Below are positions 15,531 through 23,622 of a DNA stretch of 64,000 nucleotides, piece by piece. Positions within the stretch are counted from its first letter, which is position 1; the number at the start of each line of letters is the position of its first letter. The stretch covers positions 1-64,000 of the forward strand of contig CAZAXD010000004.1 in NCBI GenBank assembly GCA_964489015.1, in the 5' to 3' direction. The notes beneath the pieces were generated by a model, which was given only the letters and a program-made list of their open reading frames with translations, had not been told where the DNA came from and did not search any database. This DNA comes from JAPYWM01 sp964489015. Lineage in GTDB: Bacteria; Bacteroidota; Bacteroidia; SpSt-205. The position numbers and the translations under genes are program-made.

Positions 15531-16217
15531 ATGCGCCGCATCATCATAGCGATCGATGGATACGTAGCGACGGGTAAGAGCACCACAGCACGCGGGGTAG
15601 CTGAAGCGCTGCAGTACTTTCACATCGACTCAGGCGCTATGTATCGGGCCTTTGCTTGGTACCTGTTGGAGCATGGTCTGCAGACCGTCTCAGAATCGGG
15701 AATTATCCCCAAGCTCGAGGGCTTTTCGCTCCACATGGCCTGGGAAGGACGCGAAATGGTAGTGTACCTGCATGGGCAGCGCTTAGACGAGGAGCTTCGG
15801 CGGCCAGAGGTGGCGCGCTTAGCGAGTGAGGTAAGCGCCATAGCTGCCGTCCGAGAAAAGCTAGTAGCCGAACAGCGCCGCCTCGGTAAACGAGGCGGGA
15901 TCGTCATGGATGGCCGAGACATCGGCACCGTTGTCTTTCCCCAGGCGGAGCTCAAGGTTTTTATGCAAGCTGATTTAGCGTCTCGGGCCCAGCGGCGTCA
16001 TCAGGAGCTACTGGCTCGAGGTTATAATCTTTCTTTAGAGGCTGTCAAGGCCGAGATAGCAGAGCGGGACCGACGCGATGAGACCCGCCCCATTAGCCCC
16101 CTCCGTAGAGCCCCAGATGCTCGCATATTGGATACGACTCATCTCACGATTCCCGAGCAAATAGCAATCGTGGTGGCCTGGGCCGAAGCCCTCATTTATG
16201 CGCCTCAACCTTTCTGA
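15531..16217 (+). CDS. cmk: (d)CMP kinase
   Basis: A 228-residue P-loop kinase converting CMP or dCMP to the diphosphate. P-loop GYVATGKST, substrate motif HIDSGAMYRAFAW, and MDGRDIGTVVFPQAELKVFM with the conserved DGRDIGT. The C-terminal region has the usual lid and RDRRDETRPISPL stretch. The start is set by the promoter box 3 nt upstream. It is followed after 18 bp by ispH, probably co-transcribed or with its own weak box (TACTTTAG at 16226). Confidence 0.94.
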   Translation: MRRIIIAIDGYVATGKSTTARGVAEALQYFHIDSGAMYRAFAWYLLEHGLQTVSESGIIPKLEGFSLHMAWEGREMVVYLHGQRLDEELRRPEVARLASEVSAIAAVREKLVAEQRRLGKRGGIVMDGRDIGTVVFPQAELKVFMQADLASRAQRRHQELLARGYNLSLEAVKAEIAERDRRDETRPISPLRRAPDARILDTTHLTIPEQIAIVVAWAEALIYAPQPF

Positions 16218-16235
16218 AAATCCCTTACTTTAGCT

Positions 16236-17111
16236 ATGGTGAAGCCGGTCATTACGATAAGCCCGCACTCGGGCTTTTGCTTTGGGGTGGTGTATGCCGT
16301 GCAAATGGCAGAAAGCTACTTAGCCGACCATTCGTACCTGTACTGTTTGGGTGATATTGTGCACAATGACGAGGAGGTTCGCCGCCTAGAAGCAAAGGGT
16401 CTTCGGGTCATCTCTCACGCGGATCTGCCTAATTTGGCGGGGAAAACTGTGCTTTTTCGCGCCCACGGTGAAGCGCCCGAGAGCTATGAGCTTGCGCGGC
16501 GGTATGGGATTCAGCTGCTGGATGCCTCCTGCCCTGTCGTGCTCAAGCTCCAGAACCGTTTACGAGATATCGACCAGCCCGAGGTTCAGATCGTGCTGCT
16601 GGGTTCACCCGGTCATCCCGAGGTCATAGGCCTGGTAGGGCAGATTGAGCGGGCGACGCTGTATGTGGTGACCAAGCCGGAGGACCTAGATACGCTACCG
16701 CTAGACCCCCAGCGCCCGGTGTACCTTTTTAGCCAGACTACGAAAGCTCCTGCGCTTTTTGAAGCGGTGCGAGCGCGGCTCCTGGCGCGGGTACCGGATG
16801 CCGTTGTCGCTGATACGCTGTGCCGACAAGTCTCAAACCGAGAACCGCATTTAGAGGCTTTTGCCCGGTCTCAGGATGTGGTCCTCTTTGTGGCAGGAAA
16901 GAAAAGCTCCAACGGGAAAGCCCTGTTTTCCATCTGTCAGGCGGCCAATCCGCGCAGCTATTATATTTCGCGGCCAGAAGAGATAGAAGTGACCTGGCTC
17001 ACCGGTGCGCAAAAGATAGGGATTACGGGGGCGACTTCGACCCCGCAATGGCTCATGGAATCGGTCAAGGCCTACCTTGAAGCACAGCTTTCTCAGCATA
17101 GCGCTTCTTAG
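16236..17111 (+). CDS. ispH: 4-hydroxy-3-methylbut-2-enyl diphosphate reductase
   Basis: A 291-residue iron-sulfur enzyme, the last step of the MEP isoprenoid pathway, making IPP and DMAPP. The three cluster Cys are visible in GFCFGV, DASCPVV and DTLCRQVSNRE; substrate-contact motifs HGEAPES and GHPEVIGLVGQ are present, with SSNGKALF and TGATSTPQW at the C-terminus. The porQ reading frame begins inside its last 35 bp. The MEP pathway would feed menaquinone side chains among other uses. Confidence 0.95.
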   Translation: MVKPVITISPHSGFCFGVVYAVQMAESYLADHSYLYCLGDIVHNDEEVRRLEAKGLRVISHADLPNLAGKTVLFRAHGEAPESYELARRYGIQLLDASCPVVLKLQNRLRDIDQPEVQIVLLGSPGHPEVIGLVGQIERATLYVVTKPEDLDTLPLDPQRPVYLFSQTTKAPALFEAVRARLLARVPDAVVADTLCRQVSNREPHLEAFARSQDVVLFVAGKKSSNGKALFSICQAANPRSYYISRPEEIEVTWLTGAQKIGITGATSTPQWLMESVKAYLEAQLSQHSAS

Positions 17112-18114
17112 CGCAGCCCTGGCCCAGATCGCAGGGGGATGGAGTTATGATTTTATGGGCCTAGCAACTTCGGCGCGCCTGGCAGCTCTGGGTGGCTTGG
17201 CGTTTGGAGGGCCCTGGCGCGACCCCGCCGCCGCTTTTCGGAATCCCGCCTTCTTACGGACTCTAGACCATCAGCGCATAGCCTTAGCGTATCAGCCTTA
17301 TTTAGCAGACATCGCAAACCTTAGCTTAGCCTATGTGCATGATTGGCCGGCTGTGGGTACTTTCTGGAGCGGCCTACAATACGTCAATTATGGACAGATC
17401 CGGCATACGGACGAGCTAGGCAATACCTTAGGAACCTTTTCAGCGTATGAGGGGGTGTGGGCCCTTGGCGCAGTACGACACTTTGGGCGCTGGCATGTCG
17501 GTATGAATCTCAAGACGCCCTTTTCCGTCATCAGCTTAGATCGATATCGGAGGCTGGGACTTGCTGCAGATATTGGCGCTTGCTATGAGGATACTGCTCG
17601 AGGCCTTGCGGTAGCCGTTGTTTTGTGGAGCGTCGGTGCCGAGCTGCTCAGTCCTCATCAGCGTGCGTTTGGGCAGCCGTTCCCGACCCAGGTCCAGATA
17701 ACAGCCAGCTACAAGCTGCCGCATGCCCCATTCCGGATTCATGTAGGGGCAATTCATCTCGAGCGGTGGCGCTTGGCTGCTAATGATCCGCTTCAGCCAG
17801 TGCGTTACGATATTGCGGGAAACCCCATTCTGCCACCGCCGCCCCGCTGGACGGAACATCTATTTCGCCATCTGGTGGGGGCCCTCGAAGTAGAACTCTC
17901 TTCTAGCTTTGCGGCGCGTTTGGCCTATCATGTACAGCGCCGGCGTGAGCTCAATCCCCGGGGCGCTTCTAGCTTAGGCGGTCTAAGCTTTGGGGTGGGG
18001 CTCCATCTGCGTCGGTGGGGCTTTGATTATGCCTACGTGCTTTACTTTCGGCAGGCTGGGGCTCACACGCTGAGCCTTTGGGTGCGTCCCTTCCCGCGGA
18101 AGGATGGCCAGTGA
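17077..18114 (+). CDS. porQ: PorQ-like type IX secretion/gliding outer-membrane protein
   Basis: 345 residues. The TTG at 17077 is the only start giving a signal peptide (MKHSFLSIALLSAALAQ). The mature N-terminus GGWSYDFMGLATSARLAALGG and the following FRNPAFL are typical of PorQ, an outer-membrane beta-barrel protein needed for T9SS function. The rest is a series of amphipathic strands (VGTFWSGLQYVNYG, WHVGMNLKTPFSVISLDRYR, LSFGVGLHLRRWGFDYAY) compatible with an FadL/PorV-like barrel. The coding region overlaps ispH upstream and dprA downstream (11 bp). Confidence 0.82.
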   Translation: MKHSFLSIALLSAALAQIAGGWSYDFMGLATSARLAALGGLAFGGPWRDPAAAFRNPAFLRTLDHQRIALAYQPYLADIANLSLAYVHDWPAVGTFWSGLQYVNYGQIRHTDELGNTLGTFSAYEGVWALGAVRHFGRWHVGMNLKTPFSVISLDRYRRLGLAADIGACYEDTARGLAVAVVLWSVGAELLSPHQRAFGQPFPTQVQITASYKLPHAPFRIHVGAIHLERWRLAANDPLQPVRYDIAGNPILPPPPRWTEHLFRHLVGALEVELSSSFAARLAYHVQRRRELNPRGASSLGGLSFGVGLHLRRWGFDYAYVLYFRQAGAHTLSLWVRPFPRKDGQ

Positions 18115-19198
18115 AGAGCTGATAGCCCTCATCGCTCTAACCCGACTCGAAGGGATAGGGGGAAAGCTCTGTCGCCGCTTACGGGCCCAGTGGGGTTCGC
18201 TAACTACTTTCTGGACCGAGAAACGCCTTCCAGGCCCCCTGGCGGAGGTCGAACGCCCTGCTTTGCGCCTGCAAGCTGAGACCATTTTACAGGACTGTGA
18301 GAGGCTCGGCATTGAAATTATTCCCTTCTGGAGCGAAAGATATCCCTATTTACTTAGCCACGGCATGGCACCGCCCCCGATCCTTTATCGCAAAGGGACG
18401 CTGGACGACTTAGCACGCCCCTGTGTGGCTGTCGTAGGTACGCGTAAGCCCACAGCCTACGGGCTCAAGGTGACCCAAGACTTTGTAGCGGCGCTAGTAG
18501 GCGCTGGGATATGTATCGTCAGTGGTCTGGCTTATGGCATTGATGCGGAGGCACACCGTTTGGCCCTCCAAGAGGGGGGATATACGATAGCCGTTTTAGC
18601 TCACGGGCTGGATATTGTGTATCCCTCGCTCCACAAGCGCCTGGCTGAGGAGATAATGGCCAGGGGTAGCCTCCTTAGCGAGTACCCGCCTGGTGAAAAG
18701 CTATATCCCCGGCGATTTCCGCACCGAAACCGGATCATTGCTGGCCTCAGTCATCTCACCTTAGTGGTTCAATCTGCGGAGAAGAGCGGCGCCCTTTCCA
18801 CCGCCCAAGCCGCCTTTGCCGTAGATCGCCCCGTATATGCGGTGCCAGGCGATATTTATGCGCCCCAGTCACAAGGCGTCCACCAGCTAATCTATCAGCA
18901 GATTGCGCAGATCGCGTTCAGCCCAGCCGTGCTCCTCAGAGAGCTCAAAAGCCTACCGCTGCGCCTCCCGCACGTACCGAGACAGACCGCCGAGGCACCA
19001 TTCGCCGATCCGACGGACCAAGCGCTTTATAGGCTCTTGCAGCGAGGACCAATGCTAATCGATGATTTGGCAGCGGGTGTACGCAGACCCGTGCAGGAGG
19101 TCGTACAGCGTATCGTGCTTTGGGAGATAGAAGGCTGGGTGGTTCAGGAGCCTGGTGGACGGGTCCGACTCGCTAAAACTCCAGATGCCAGAGCTTGA
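18104..19198 (+). CDS. dprA: DNA processing protein DprA
   Basis: 364 residues. The N-terminal SAM-like part (LIALTRLEGIGGKLCRRL) is followed by the Rossmann-like core with PPILYRKG, VAVVGTRKPTAYG, VSGLAYGIDAEAHRLAL, SEYPPGEKLYPRRFPHRNRIIAGLS and SGALSTAQAA. A C-terminal winged helix (TDQALYRLLQRGPMLIDDL) is also present. DprA binds incoming single-stranded DNA and loads RecA in natural transformation. The 3' end overlaps the convergent WD40 gene by 26 bp. No other competence gene is in the window. Confidence 0.94.
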   Translation: MASEELIALIALTRLEGIGGKLCRRLRAQWGSLTTFWTEKRLPGPLAEVERPALRLQAETILQDCERLGIEIIPFWSERYPYLLSHGMAPPPILYRKGTLDDLARPCVAVVGTRKPTAYGLKVTQDFVAALVGAGICIVSGLAYGIDAEAHRLALQEGGYTIAVLAHGLDIVYPSLHKRLAEEIMARGSLLSEYPPGEKLYPRRFPHRNRIIAGLSHLTLVVQSAEKSGALSTAQAAFAVDRPVYAVPGDIYAPQSQGVHQLIYQQIAQIAFSPAVLLRELKSLPLRLPHVPRQTAEAPFADPTDQALYRLLQRGPMLIDDLAAGVRRPVQEVVQRIVLWEIEGWVVQEPGGRVRLAKTPDARA

Positions 19199-20060
19199 CT
19201 AGCCCATCGTCCCCCGCCGAGGCTAAGGTCTCGGGATTTAGCCAAAGGATAGCATTGACGCTACGCTGATGACCCTCGAGGGTCAGGCGGCGCTCCCACG
19301 TCATAAGGTCCCATAAGTGAATCTGGCGGTCTCGGCTAGCGGTGGCTAGCCACTGGCCCGAAGGGTGAAGCGCCATGGCATTGACAGTTCGGGCATGCGC
19401 CTCGGTGGTTCTGGTATTTTCCCAGGTTAGAGTATCCAGCTCGTAAATTTTTCCGCTGAAGCCGGCCACCCATACACGGTTTTCATGGGTCGGAGCTGCT
19501 GCTGTGAAAAGGGGGCGGTCTTCTAGTGGCAGCTGATGCAGCGACGTGGGCTCCGCCCGTCCCAAGATATAGGCGTACCCATCCCGTCCAGCGCAAACAA
19601 AGATGTCTTTTCGGGCCAGTAGCGTAAAACCTCGCAGACCCGCTGGCGTTACAACTACGCTACCTAGAGGTTCTGCTTTCTCAAGGTCCCAATATAGAAA
19701 TACTCCATCTTGCCCGGTGCTCCACCCTTCTGATAGGGTAGGATGTGAGTGGAGGCCCATCACGGCTTTGCTATGCGAACGGATGGCGCGGCGCAACCGC
19801 TTTTGAGCGGTATTAACGATGTAAATGGTGCCGCTCGTTTCGCCAATGTACAGGTCATCAAGCTGCGGCACGTGCCATAGGGCATACACGGCGTATGGGG
19901 TATGGGCTAGGGCAACTGCACCTTTTCCAGAGCCGCAAGACCATTGCGCAATAATACCATCTGCTCCGCCAGAAAAAAGAGTATGCCGCTTATAGTCACA
20001 AGCTAGCGCATAAACTGGTCCTACATGTCCACTAAGATCCCAGACACCAAGTAGCCGCAC
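19173..20060 (-). CDS. WD40-repeat beta-propeller protein
   Basis: 295 residues made almost entirely of about seven WD40 blades. Clear repeats are GHVGPVYALACDYKRHTLFSGGADG (first blade, residues 11-35), ARTVNAMALHPSGQWLATASRDRQ (six residues per strand pattern) with IHLWDLMTWE, and GHQRSVNAILWLNPETLASAGDDGLVKLW at the C-terminus. There is no signal peptide, so it is probably cytoplasmic. Propellers of this kind act as scaffolds. The GTG start at 20060 is only 3 nt from the stop of the DtxR-family regulator, suggesting one operon and perhaps a functional link to metal handling. The 3' end overlaps dprA. Confidence 0.85.
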   Translation of the reverse strand: MRLLGVWDLSGHVGPVYALACDYKRHTLFSGGADGIIAQWSCGSGKGAVALAHTPYAVYALWHVPQLDDLYIGETSGTIYIVNTAQKRLRRAIRSHSKAVMGLHSHPTLSEGWSTGQDGVFLYWDLEKAEPLGSVVVTPAGLRGFTLLARKDIFVCAGRDGYAYILGRAEPTSLHQLPLEDRPLFTAAAPTHENRVWVAGFSGKIYELDTLTWENTRTTEAHARTVNAMALHPSGQWLATASRDRQIHLWDLMTWERRLTLEGHQRSVNAILWLNPETLASAGDDGLVKLWHLEF

Positions 20061-20063
20061 AGG

Positions 20064-20708
20064 TTACTTAACAATTTCGACCCATAGATGCTCTGCTAGG
20101 GAGGGGGGTAGAAGGAGTTGAGTCTGACTCCGCTCAACCAGCACCAGGCCGTCTACCGGCAAAAAGGCCAATACTTGCAAATAATCCCCTATCTGCAACG
20201 CGAAATGATGGACGAGCGTGCTCAGGGGAGGCGTTTGAGGAACTAAGTGCAAGCGGCCGGTTTGCTTTTCGCGCAGGCGAGTGAGCGGGATAAGGTCCTG
20301 AGCCTCGGGTAAGGGCGGGATCTCGTCGCCATGGGGGTCGCGTGCCGGCCGTCCAATGTAAGCATACAACCGTTCCGTAAACTCGTCGTCAGACAGATGC
20401 TCCAACTTTTCCGCTAGTTCATGGACCCGGTTTCCAGTGTAGCCCAAAACCTGAGCCACGAAGGCTTCCCAGATGCGATGACGTCGAACGATGCGCACGG
20501 CGAGCGCCTCGCCATCTGCTGTAAAGCGTACACCCCGATAAGGACGATACTCCAAGAACTTTTTCTCGGCGAGTCGCTTAGCCATCTCTGTCACACTCGG
20601 TGCACTCAGCCTCATAGCCTGGACGAGGGCCTGCATCGAAACCTCACTCGTAGCACAGCCGAGATGCCAGAGGGCTTTCAGATAGTTTTCCTCCGCGCTC
20701 GTGAGCAT
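20064..20708 (-). CDS. DtxR/MntR-family metal-dependent repressor
   Basis: 214 residues. N-terminal winged helix (MLTSAEENYLKALWHL; LSAPSVTEMAKRLAEKKF), then the metal-binding/dimerisation region with RRHRIWEAFVAQVLGY, HELAEKLEHLSDDEF and GRPARDPHGDEIP, and a C-terminal FeoA/SH3-like part. Such proteins sense Mn(II) or Fe(II) and repress or activate transport genes. It is divergent from a TerC-family gene with 47 bp between the start codons, so one operator could control both; the pairing favours Mn homeostasis. A TAACTTTG box lies 5 nt before the start. Confidence 0.9.
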   Translation of the reverse strand: MLTSAEENYLKALWHLGCATSEVSMQALVQAMRLSAPSVTEMAKRLAEKKFLEYRPYRGVRFTADGEALAVRIVRRHRIWEAFVAQVLGYTGNRVHELAEKLEHLSDDEFTERLYAYIGRPARDPHGDEIPPLPEAQDLIPLTRLREKQTGRLHLVPQTPPLSTLVHHFALQIGDYLQVLAFLPVDGLVLVERSQTQLLLPPSLAEHLWVEIVK

Positions 20709-20713
20709 TTTTA

Positions 20714-20721
20714 CAAAGTTA
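20714..20721 (-). promoter_or_regulatory. -7 promoter box TAACTTTG of the DtxR-family gene
   Basis: 5 nt before the ATG at 20708 on the minus strand. The opposing TerC box is 22 bp away, so the two promoters overlap upstream elements. Confidence 0.68.
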
Positions 20722-20743
20722 CGGTTTCGTTTGGGGCGATGCC

Positions 20744-20751
20744 TACCTTTA
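20744..20751 (+). promoter_or_regulatory. -7 promoter box TACCTTTA of the TerC gene
   Basis: One mismatch to TAnnTTTG, 4 nt before the ATG at 20756. There is no room for a leader riboswitch. Confidence 0.62.
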
Positions 20752-20755
20752 CCCG

Positions 20756-21451
20756 ATGGCAGAAAATCTCATAGGCGCTCTAGCTGTAACCTTCATGGAA
20801 GTGGTACTGGGTGTCGATAACGTGCTGTTTTTAGGTATATTAGCTGGACAGCTTTCTGCAGTTGAGCGCAAGTGGCTCTGGCGTTTGTGGCTTTTATACT
20901 CGCCCCTTCTGCGATTGGCCCTGCTTCTCTTGGCTGTCTTTGTTTTACGGCTCGAAAAGCCACTTTGGACCTGGGGCGCTTGGCAGCTCACCTGGCGCGG
21001 TTTAGTCCTAATAGCTGGTGGACTCTTTCTAATTTACAAAGCAACCAGGGAGATCTTCTCGCATGCTGAAGAGAAACCAGAGGCACCACAGACGAATGGG
21101 CACTTTCTGCGTATCCTAAGCCAGGCTATGCTCGTCGATCTTGTTTTCTCGGTTGATTCGGTCCTCACGGCGGTAGGTCTCAGTCGTGAACTTGGGGTCA
21201 TGGTTGCTGGCATCGGTTTGTCTATTCTGGTGATGGCTTGGACGGTCCAGAAGGTCCATGCCTTCTTAGAAAAGCATCCGAGTTTTCGGCTATTGGGGCT
21301 AGCCTTTTTACTACTGATAGGATTTATGCTTTTTGTAGAAGGCGCTCATCTAGAGGTGCCGAGAGGCTATGTGTATTTTGCGATGTTTTTTTCTTTTGGG
21401 GTAGAGCTTTTACAGCTCTGGCAAGAGCGGCGGCGGAAATCCTTGAAATAA
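20756..21451 (+). CDS. TerC-family membrane protein, probable Mn exporter
   Basis: A 231-residue polytopic membrane protein. The two TerC signature elements with membrane Asp residues are present: VVLGVDNVLFLGIL in helix 1 and DLVFSVDSVLTAVGL in a later helix; about seven hydrophobic segments in total and a short basic C-terminus. Family members export Mn(II) and some support metalation of exoenzymes. The adjacent divergent DtxR-type regulator supports metal control. Tellurite resistance, the name origin, should not be assumed. Confidence 0.88.
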   Translation: MAENLIGALAVTFMEVVLGVDNVLFLGILAGQLSAVERKWLWRLWLLYSPLLRLALLLLAVFVLRLEKPLWTWGAWQLTWRGLVLIAGGLFLIYKATREIFSHAEEKPEAPQTNGHFLRILSQAMLVDLVFSVDSVLTAVGLSRELGVMVAGIGLSILVMAWTVQKVHAFLEKHPSFRLLGLAFLLLIGFMLFVEGAHLEVPRGYVYFAMFFSFGVELLQLWQERRRKSLK

Positions 21452-21472
21452 ATTCTCTAACTTCGGTTGGCC

Positions 21473-22573
21473 ATGGGTTTAGTGACGCTCCGTTGTGGTG
21501 GATGTGGGGCTGCCATTCAATACGATGCCGAGGCGCGGAGTCTGAAATGTCCCTATTGTGGGCGGGCGGAGGAGCTGCCGCCGAGCCAGGGGCGGATCCG
21601 AGAGATTCCGATAGAGGAGGCACTGGCCGGGAGTTATATTGTGCCCCGCGAACAGCTTAGTCAGCATCAAGTCGCCAGCTGTCAGAGCTGCGGTGCGCAG
21701 ATTGCTTATGAGGGGGGGCAGCTCTCGCGCCGCTGTGATTTTTGTGGGGCCGATGCGGTACAGGCCGCTCCGTTCAACGAGCTTCCGATAGCGCCCCAGG
21801 GGGTACTTCCTTTTACGATTGGACCGAAAGAGGCCCAGACCCAGTTTGCGCGCTGGCTAAAAGCTCTCTGGTTTGCCCCCAATGACCTTACCAAAAGAGC
21901 CCATTTGTTAGAACTCCGGGGCGTGTACTTGCCCTTGTGGACGTTTGATGCTCAGGCGGAAGCCCACTGGCGAGCTACGCCAGGCTACCGTCGTACCCGC
22001 ACGGAGCGAGTCTATAGCGCCGCCACTAAACAGTACGAGAGCAGGCAGGTTACCTATATTGAATGGGGAGTCCCCGTGGAGGGGCGGGTGGACCATCATT
22101 TCGACGATGTGGGGGTGTCGGGCCTTCGAAGCCTACCCCAGCATTACATCGACGGGGCAGGGGGCTTTTCTACGGCTACGGACCTCTTAGACTACGATCC
22201 GCGCTACTTTTTGGGGTGGGATGTCGTCCTGCCGGACGTAGACCTCAAGGCGGCATGGGTTGAAGGGCAGAAGCTTATCCATGCTGCGATAGAAGCTCAG
22301 TGTAAAGCCCAGATTCCAGGCGATACGTACAAAGACTTCTCTATGCGTCTGCACTTACATCACCCCACGACGAAACTAACGTATGTCCCCATTTACATTT
22401 TAGCCTATCGCTACAAGGACAAGCCGTATCGGGTAGTCGTTCATGGGCGAACCGGCGTCGCAACGGGTGATAGACCTATTAGCTGGATAAAAGTCACTTT
22501 AGCCATTCTGGCTGCCATTTTGGCCATAGGGCTCCTTTGGCGGCTAAGTGCGTATTTAGATTGGGTGCACTAA
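21473..22573 (+). CDS. double zinc-ribbon, C-terminally membrane-anchored protein
   Basis: 366 residues. Two CxxC-CxxC zinc ribbons open the protein (CGGCGAAIQYDAEARSLKCP and CQSCGAQIAYEGGQLSRRCD with the closing CG pairs), followed by about 220 residues of mixed strands (LRGVYLPLWTFDAQAEAHW, YFLGWDVVLPDVDLKAAW) and one C-terminal membrane helix (VTLAILAAILAIGLLW). Similar proteins are often mislabelled as primosomal-helicase-like because of the ribbons; no helicase motif is present. Function unknown; a membrane-associated protein-binding role is possible. ATG 21473 is preferred over TTG 21467; a weak TAACTTCG element sits at 21458-21465. Confidence 0.72.
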   Translation: MGLVTLRCGGCGAAIQYDAEARSLKCPYCGRAEELPPSQGRIREIPIEEALAGSYIVPREQLSQHQVASCQSCGAQIAYEGGQLSRRCDFCGADAVQAAPFNELPIAPQGVLPFTIGPKEAQTQFARWLKALWFAPNDLTKRAHLLELRGVYLPLWTFDAQAEAHWRATPGYRRTRTERVYSAATKQYESRQVTYIEWGVPVEGRVDHHFDDVGVSGLRSLPQHYIDGAGGFSTATDLLDYDPRYFLGWDVVLPDVDLKAAWVEGQKLIHAAIEAQCKAQIPGDTYKDFSMRLHLHHPTTKLTYVPIYILAYRYKDKPYRVVVHGRTGVATGDRPISWIKVTLAILAAILAIGLLWRLSAYLDWVH

Positions 22574-22596
22574 GGGGGCTACGGCATAGATTTTGG

Positions 22597-22604
22597 TACC
22601 TTTA
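22597..22604 (+). promoter_or_regulatory. -7 promoter box TACCTTTA of htpX
   Basis: One mismatch to the consensus, 5 nt before the ATG at 22610. Confidence 0.6.
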
Positions 22605-22609
22605 CTTAT

Positions 22610-23482
22610 ATGGCTAATATCCTGCGGACATTTGCGCTATTAGCGGCACTGACACTGCTACTTATGTTTTTGGGCAGGCTTCTAGGGGGGCCTGCGGGGA
22701 TGACGGTGGCGCTCGGGGTAGCTGCCGTGATGAATCTCTTTGCTTACCTCTTTGGACATAAAATGATCTTATGGCAGTATCGGGCGGTGCCTTTGCCAGA
22801 GTCGGAGTATCGCTGGCTTTATGACATGACCCGCAAGCTCACGGCCAAGGCCGGTATGCCCATGCCTAAGCTTTATCTCATTCCAGAAATGCAGCCTAAT
22901 GCTTTTGCCACGGGACCTTCGCCTGCAAAGGGGATTGTAGCCTTCACGGCGGGGCTGCTCCAGGCAATGAACCCCAAGGAGGTTGAAGGCGTCTTGGCCC
23001 ATGAGCTTGCTCACATCAAAAATCGCGACATGCTCACTATGACCATTGCCGCTACGATCGTGGGCGCGATTACCTGGATTGTCGACATGCTGCGTTGGTC
23101 GGCCATCTTCGGCGGTATGCGTAGCCGGGACAGTGAAAATAGCTCTGGTTTAGAGTTAGTTTTTGCCATTGTCGTAGGTATGATAGCTTCGTTAGCGGCG
23201 GTTTTGATTCAGCTCGCGATTTCGAGGACGCGGGAGTATGCGGCGGATGCCACTGCGGCCCAGATGGCAGGCTCGCCGGATGGGCTCATCTCCGCATTGC
23301 AAAAGCTAGACAGTTATACGGCCATGGTCCGCATGCAGCATGCCACACCGGCCACCTCTCACCTATTTATTGCGAATCCCTTCAAGGGGGCAGGCGACTG
23401 GATTGCCTCGCTTTTTAGTACGCATCCGCCGATCCCGAAGCGGATTCAGCGCCTTCAGCGGCTTCGCTATGGCCTTTCTTAA
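22610..23482 (+). CDS. htpX: HtpX-family membrane zinc metalloprotease
   Basis: 290 residues. Two N-terminal membrane segments, then the M48 catalytic domain with GVLAHELAHIKNRDM (HExxH: HELAH) and the third zinc ligand in TREYAADATAAQMAG; two more membrane segments (TIAATIVGAITWIVDML and FAIVVGMIASLAAVLIQLAI) lie between. HtpX cleaves misfolded inner-membrane proteins during envelope stress. The SRP RNA gene begins on the opposite strand 3 bp beyond the stop, so protein-targeting and membrane quality-control genes are neighbours here. Confidence 0.93.
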   Translation: MANILRTFALLAALTLLLMFLGRLLGGPAGMTVALGVAAVMNLFAYLFGHKMILWQYRAVPLPESEYRWLYDMTRKLTAKAGMPMPKLYLIPEMQPNAFATGPSPAKGIVAFTAGLLQAMNPKEVEGVLAHELAHIKNRDMLTMTIAATIVGAITWIVDMLRWSAIFGGMRSRDSENSSGLELVFAIVVGMIASLAAVLIQLAISRTREYAADATAAQMAGSPDGLISALQKLDSYTAMVRMQHATPATSHLFIANPFKGAGDWIASLFSTHPPIPKRIQRLQRLRYGLS

Positions 23483-23485
23483 ACG

Positions 23486-23577
23486 AAAAATGCGGAGAGG
23501 CATCGCCCATTCGAGCTCCGGCCCTTGCTTCCTTTCGGACCTGGGGGGATTGGGAGCCGAGCTGTCGTGCCTTCCGC
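23486..23577 (-). ncRNA. ffs: signal recognition particle RNA (4.5S type)
   Basis: On the minus strand the conserved SRP domain IV core CCAGGTCCGAAAGGAAGCA is present: GNRA tetraloop GAAA closed by CC/GG, then the asymmetric AAGCA side. AGCTC and GAGCT pair further down, and the two ends pair as GCGGA-AGGC with GCCT-CTCCGC, giving one long hairpin of about 90 nt. A TTTTT run follows the 3' end and a perfect -7 box lies 4 nt before the 5' end. With Ffh it targets membrane proteins to the translocon. The compact form lacking an Alu domain is usual for Gram-negative bacteria. Confidence 0.87.
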
Positions 23578-23581
23578 ACGA

Positions 23582-23589
23582 CAAAGGTA
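23582..23589 (-). promoter_or_regulatory. -7 promoter box TACCTTTG of the SRP RNA gene
   Basis: Minus-strand perfect consensus; its position 4 nt from the predicted RNA 5' end supports both calls. Confidence 0.72.
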
Positions 23590-23622
23590 CACAAAAAATC
23601 GCATAGCGAAGGTGTTCATGCC

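Noticed and set aside
20709..20755. Mn riboswitch (yybP-ykoY type) before the TerC gene
   Set aside because: The promoter box is 4 nt from the start codon, leaving no leader RNA for a riboswitch.
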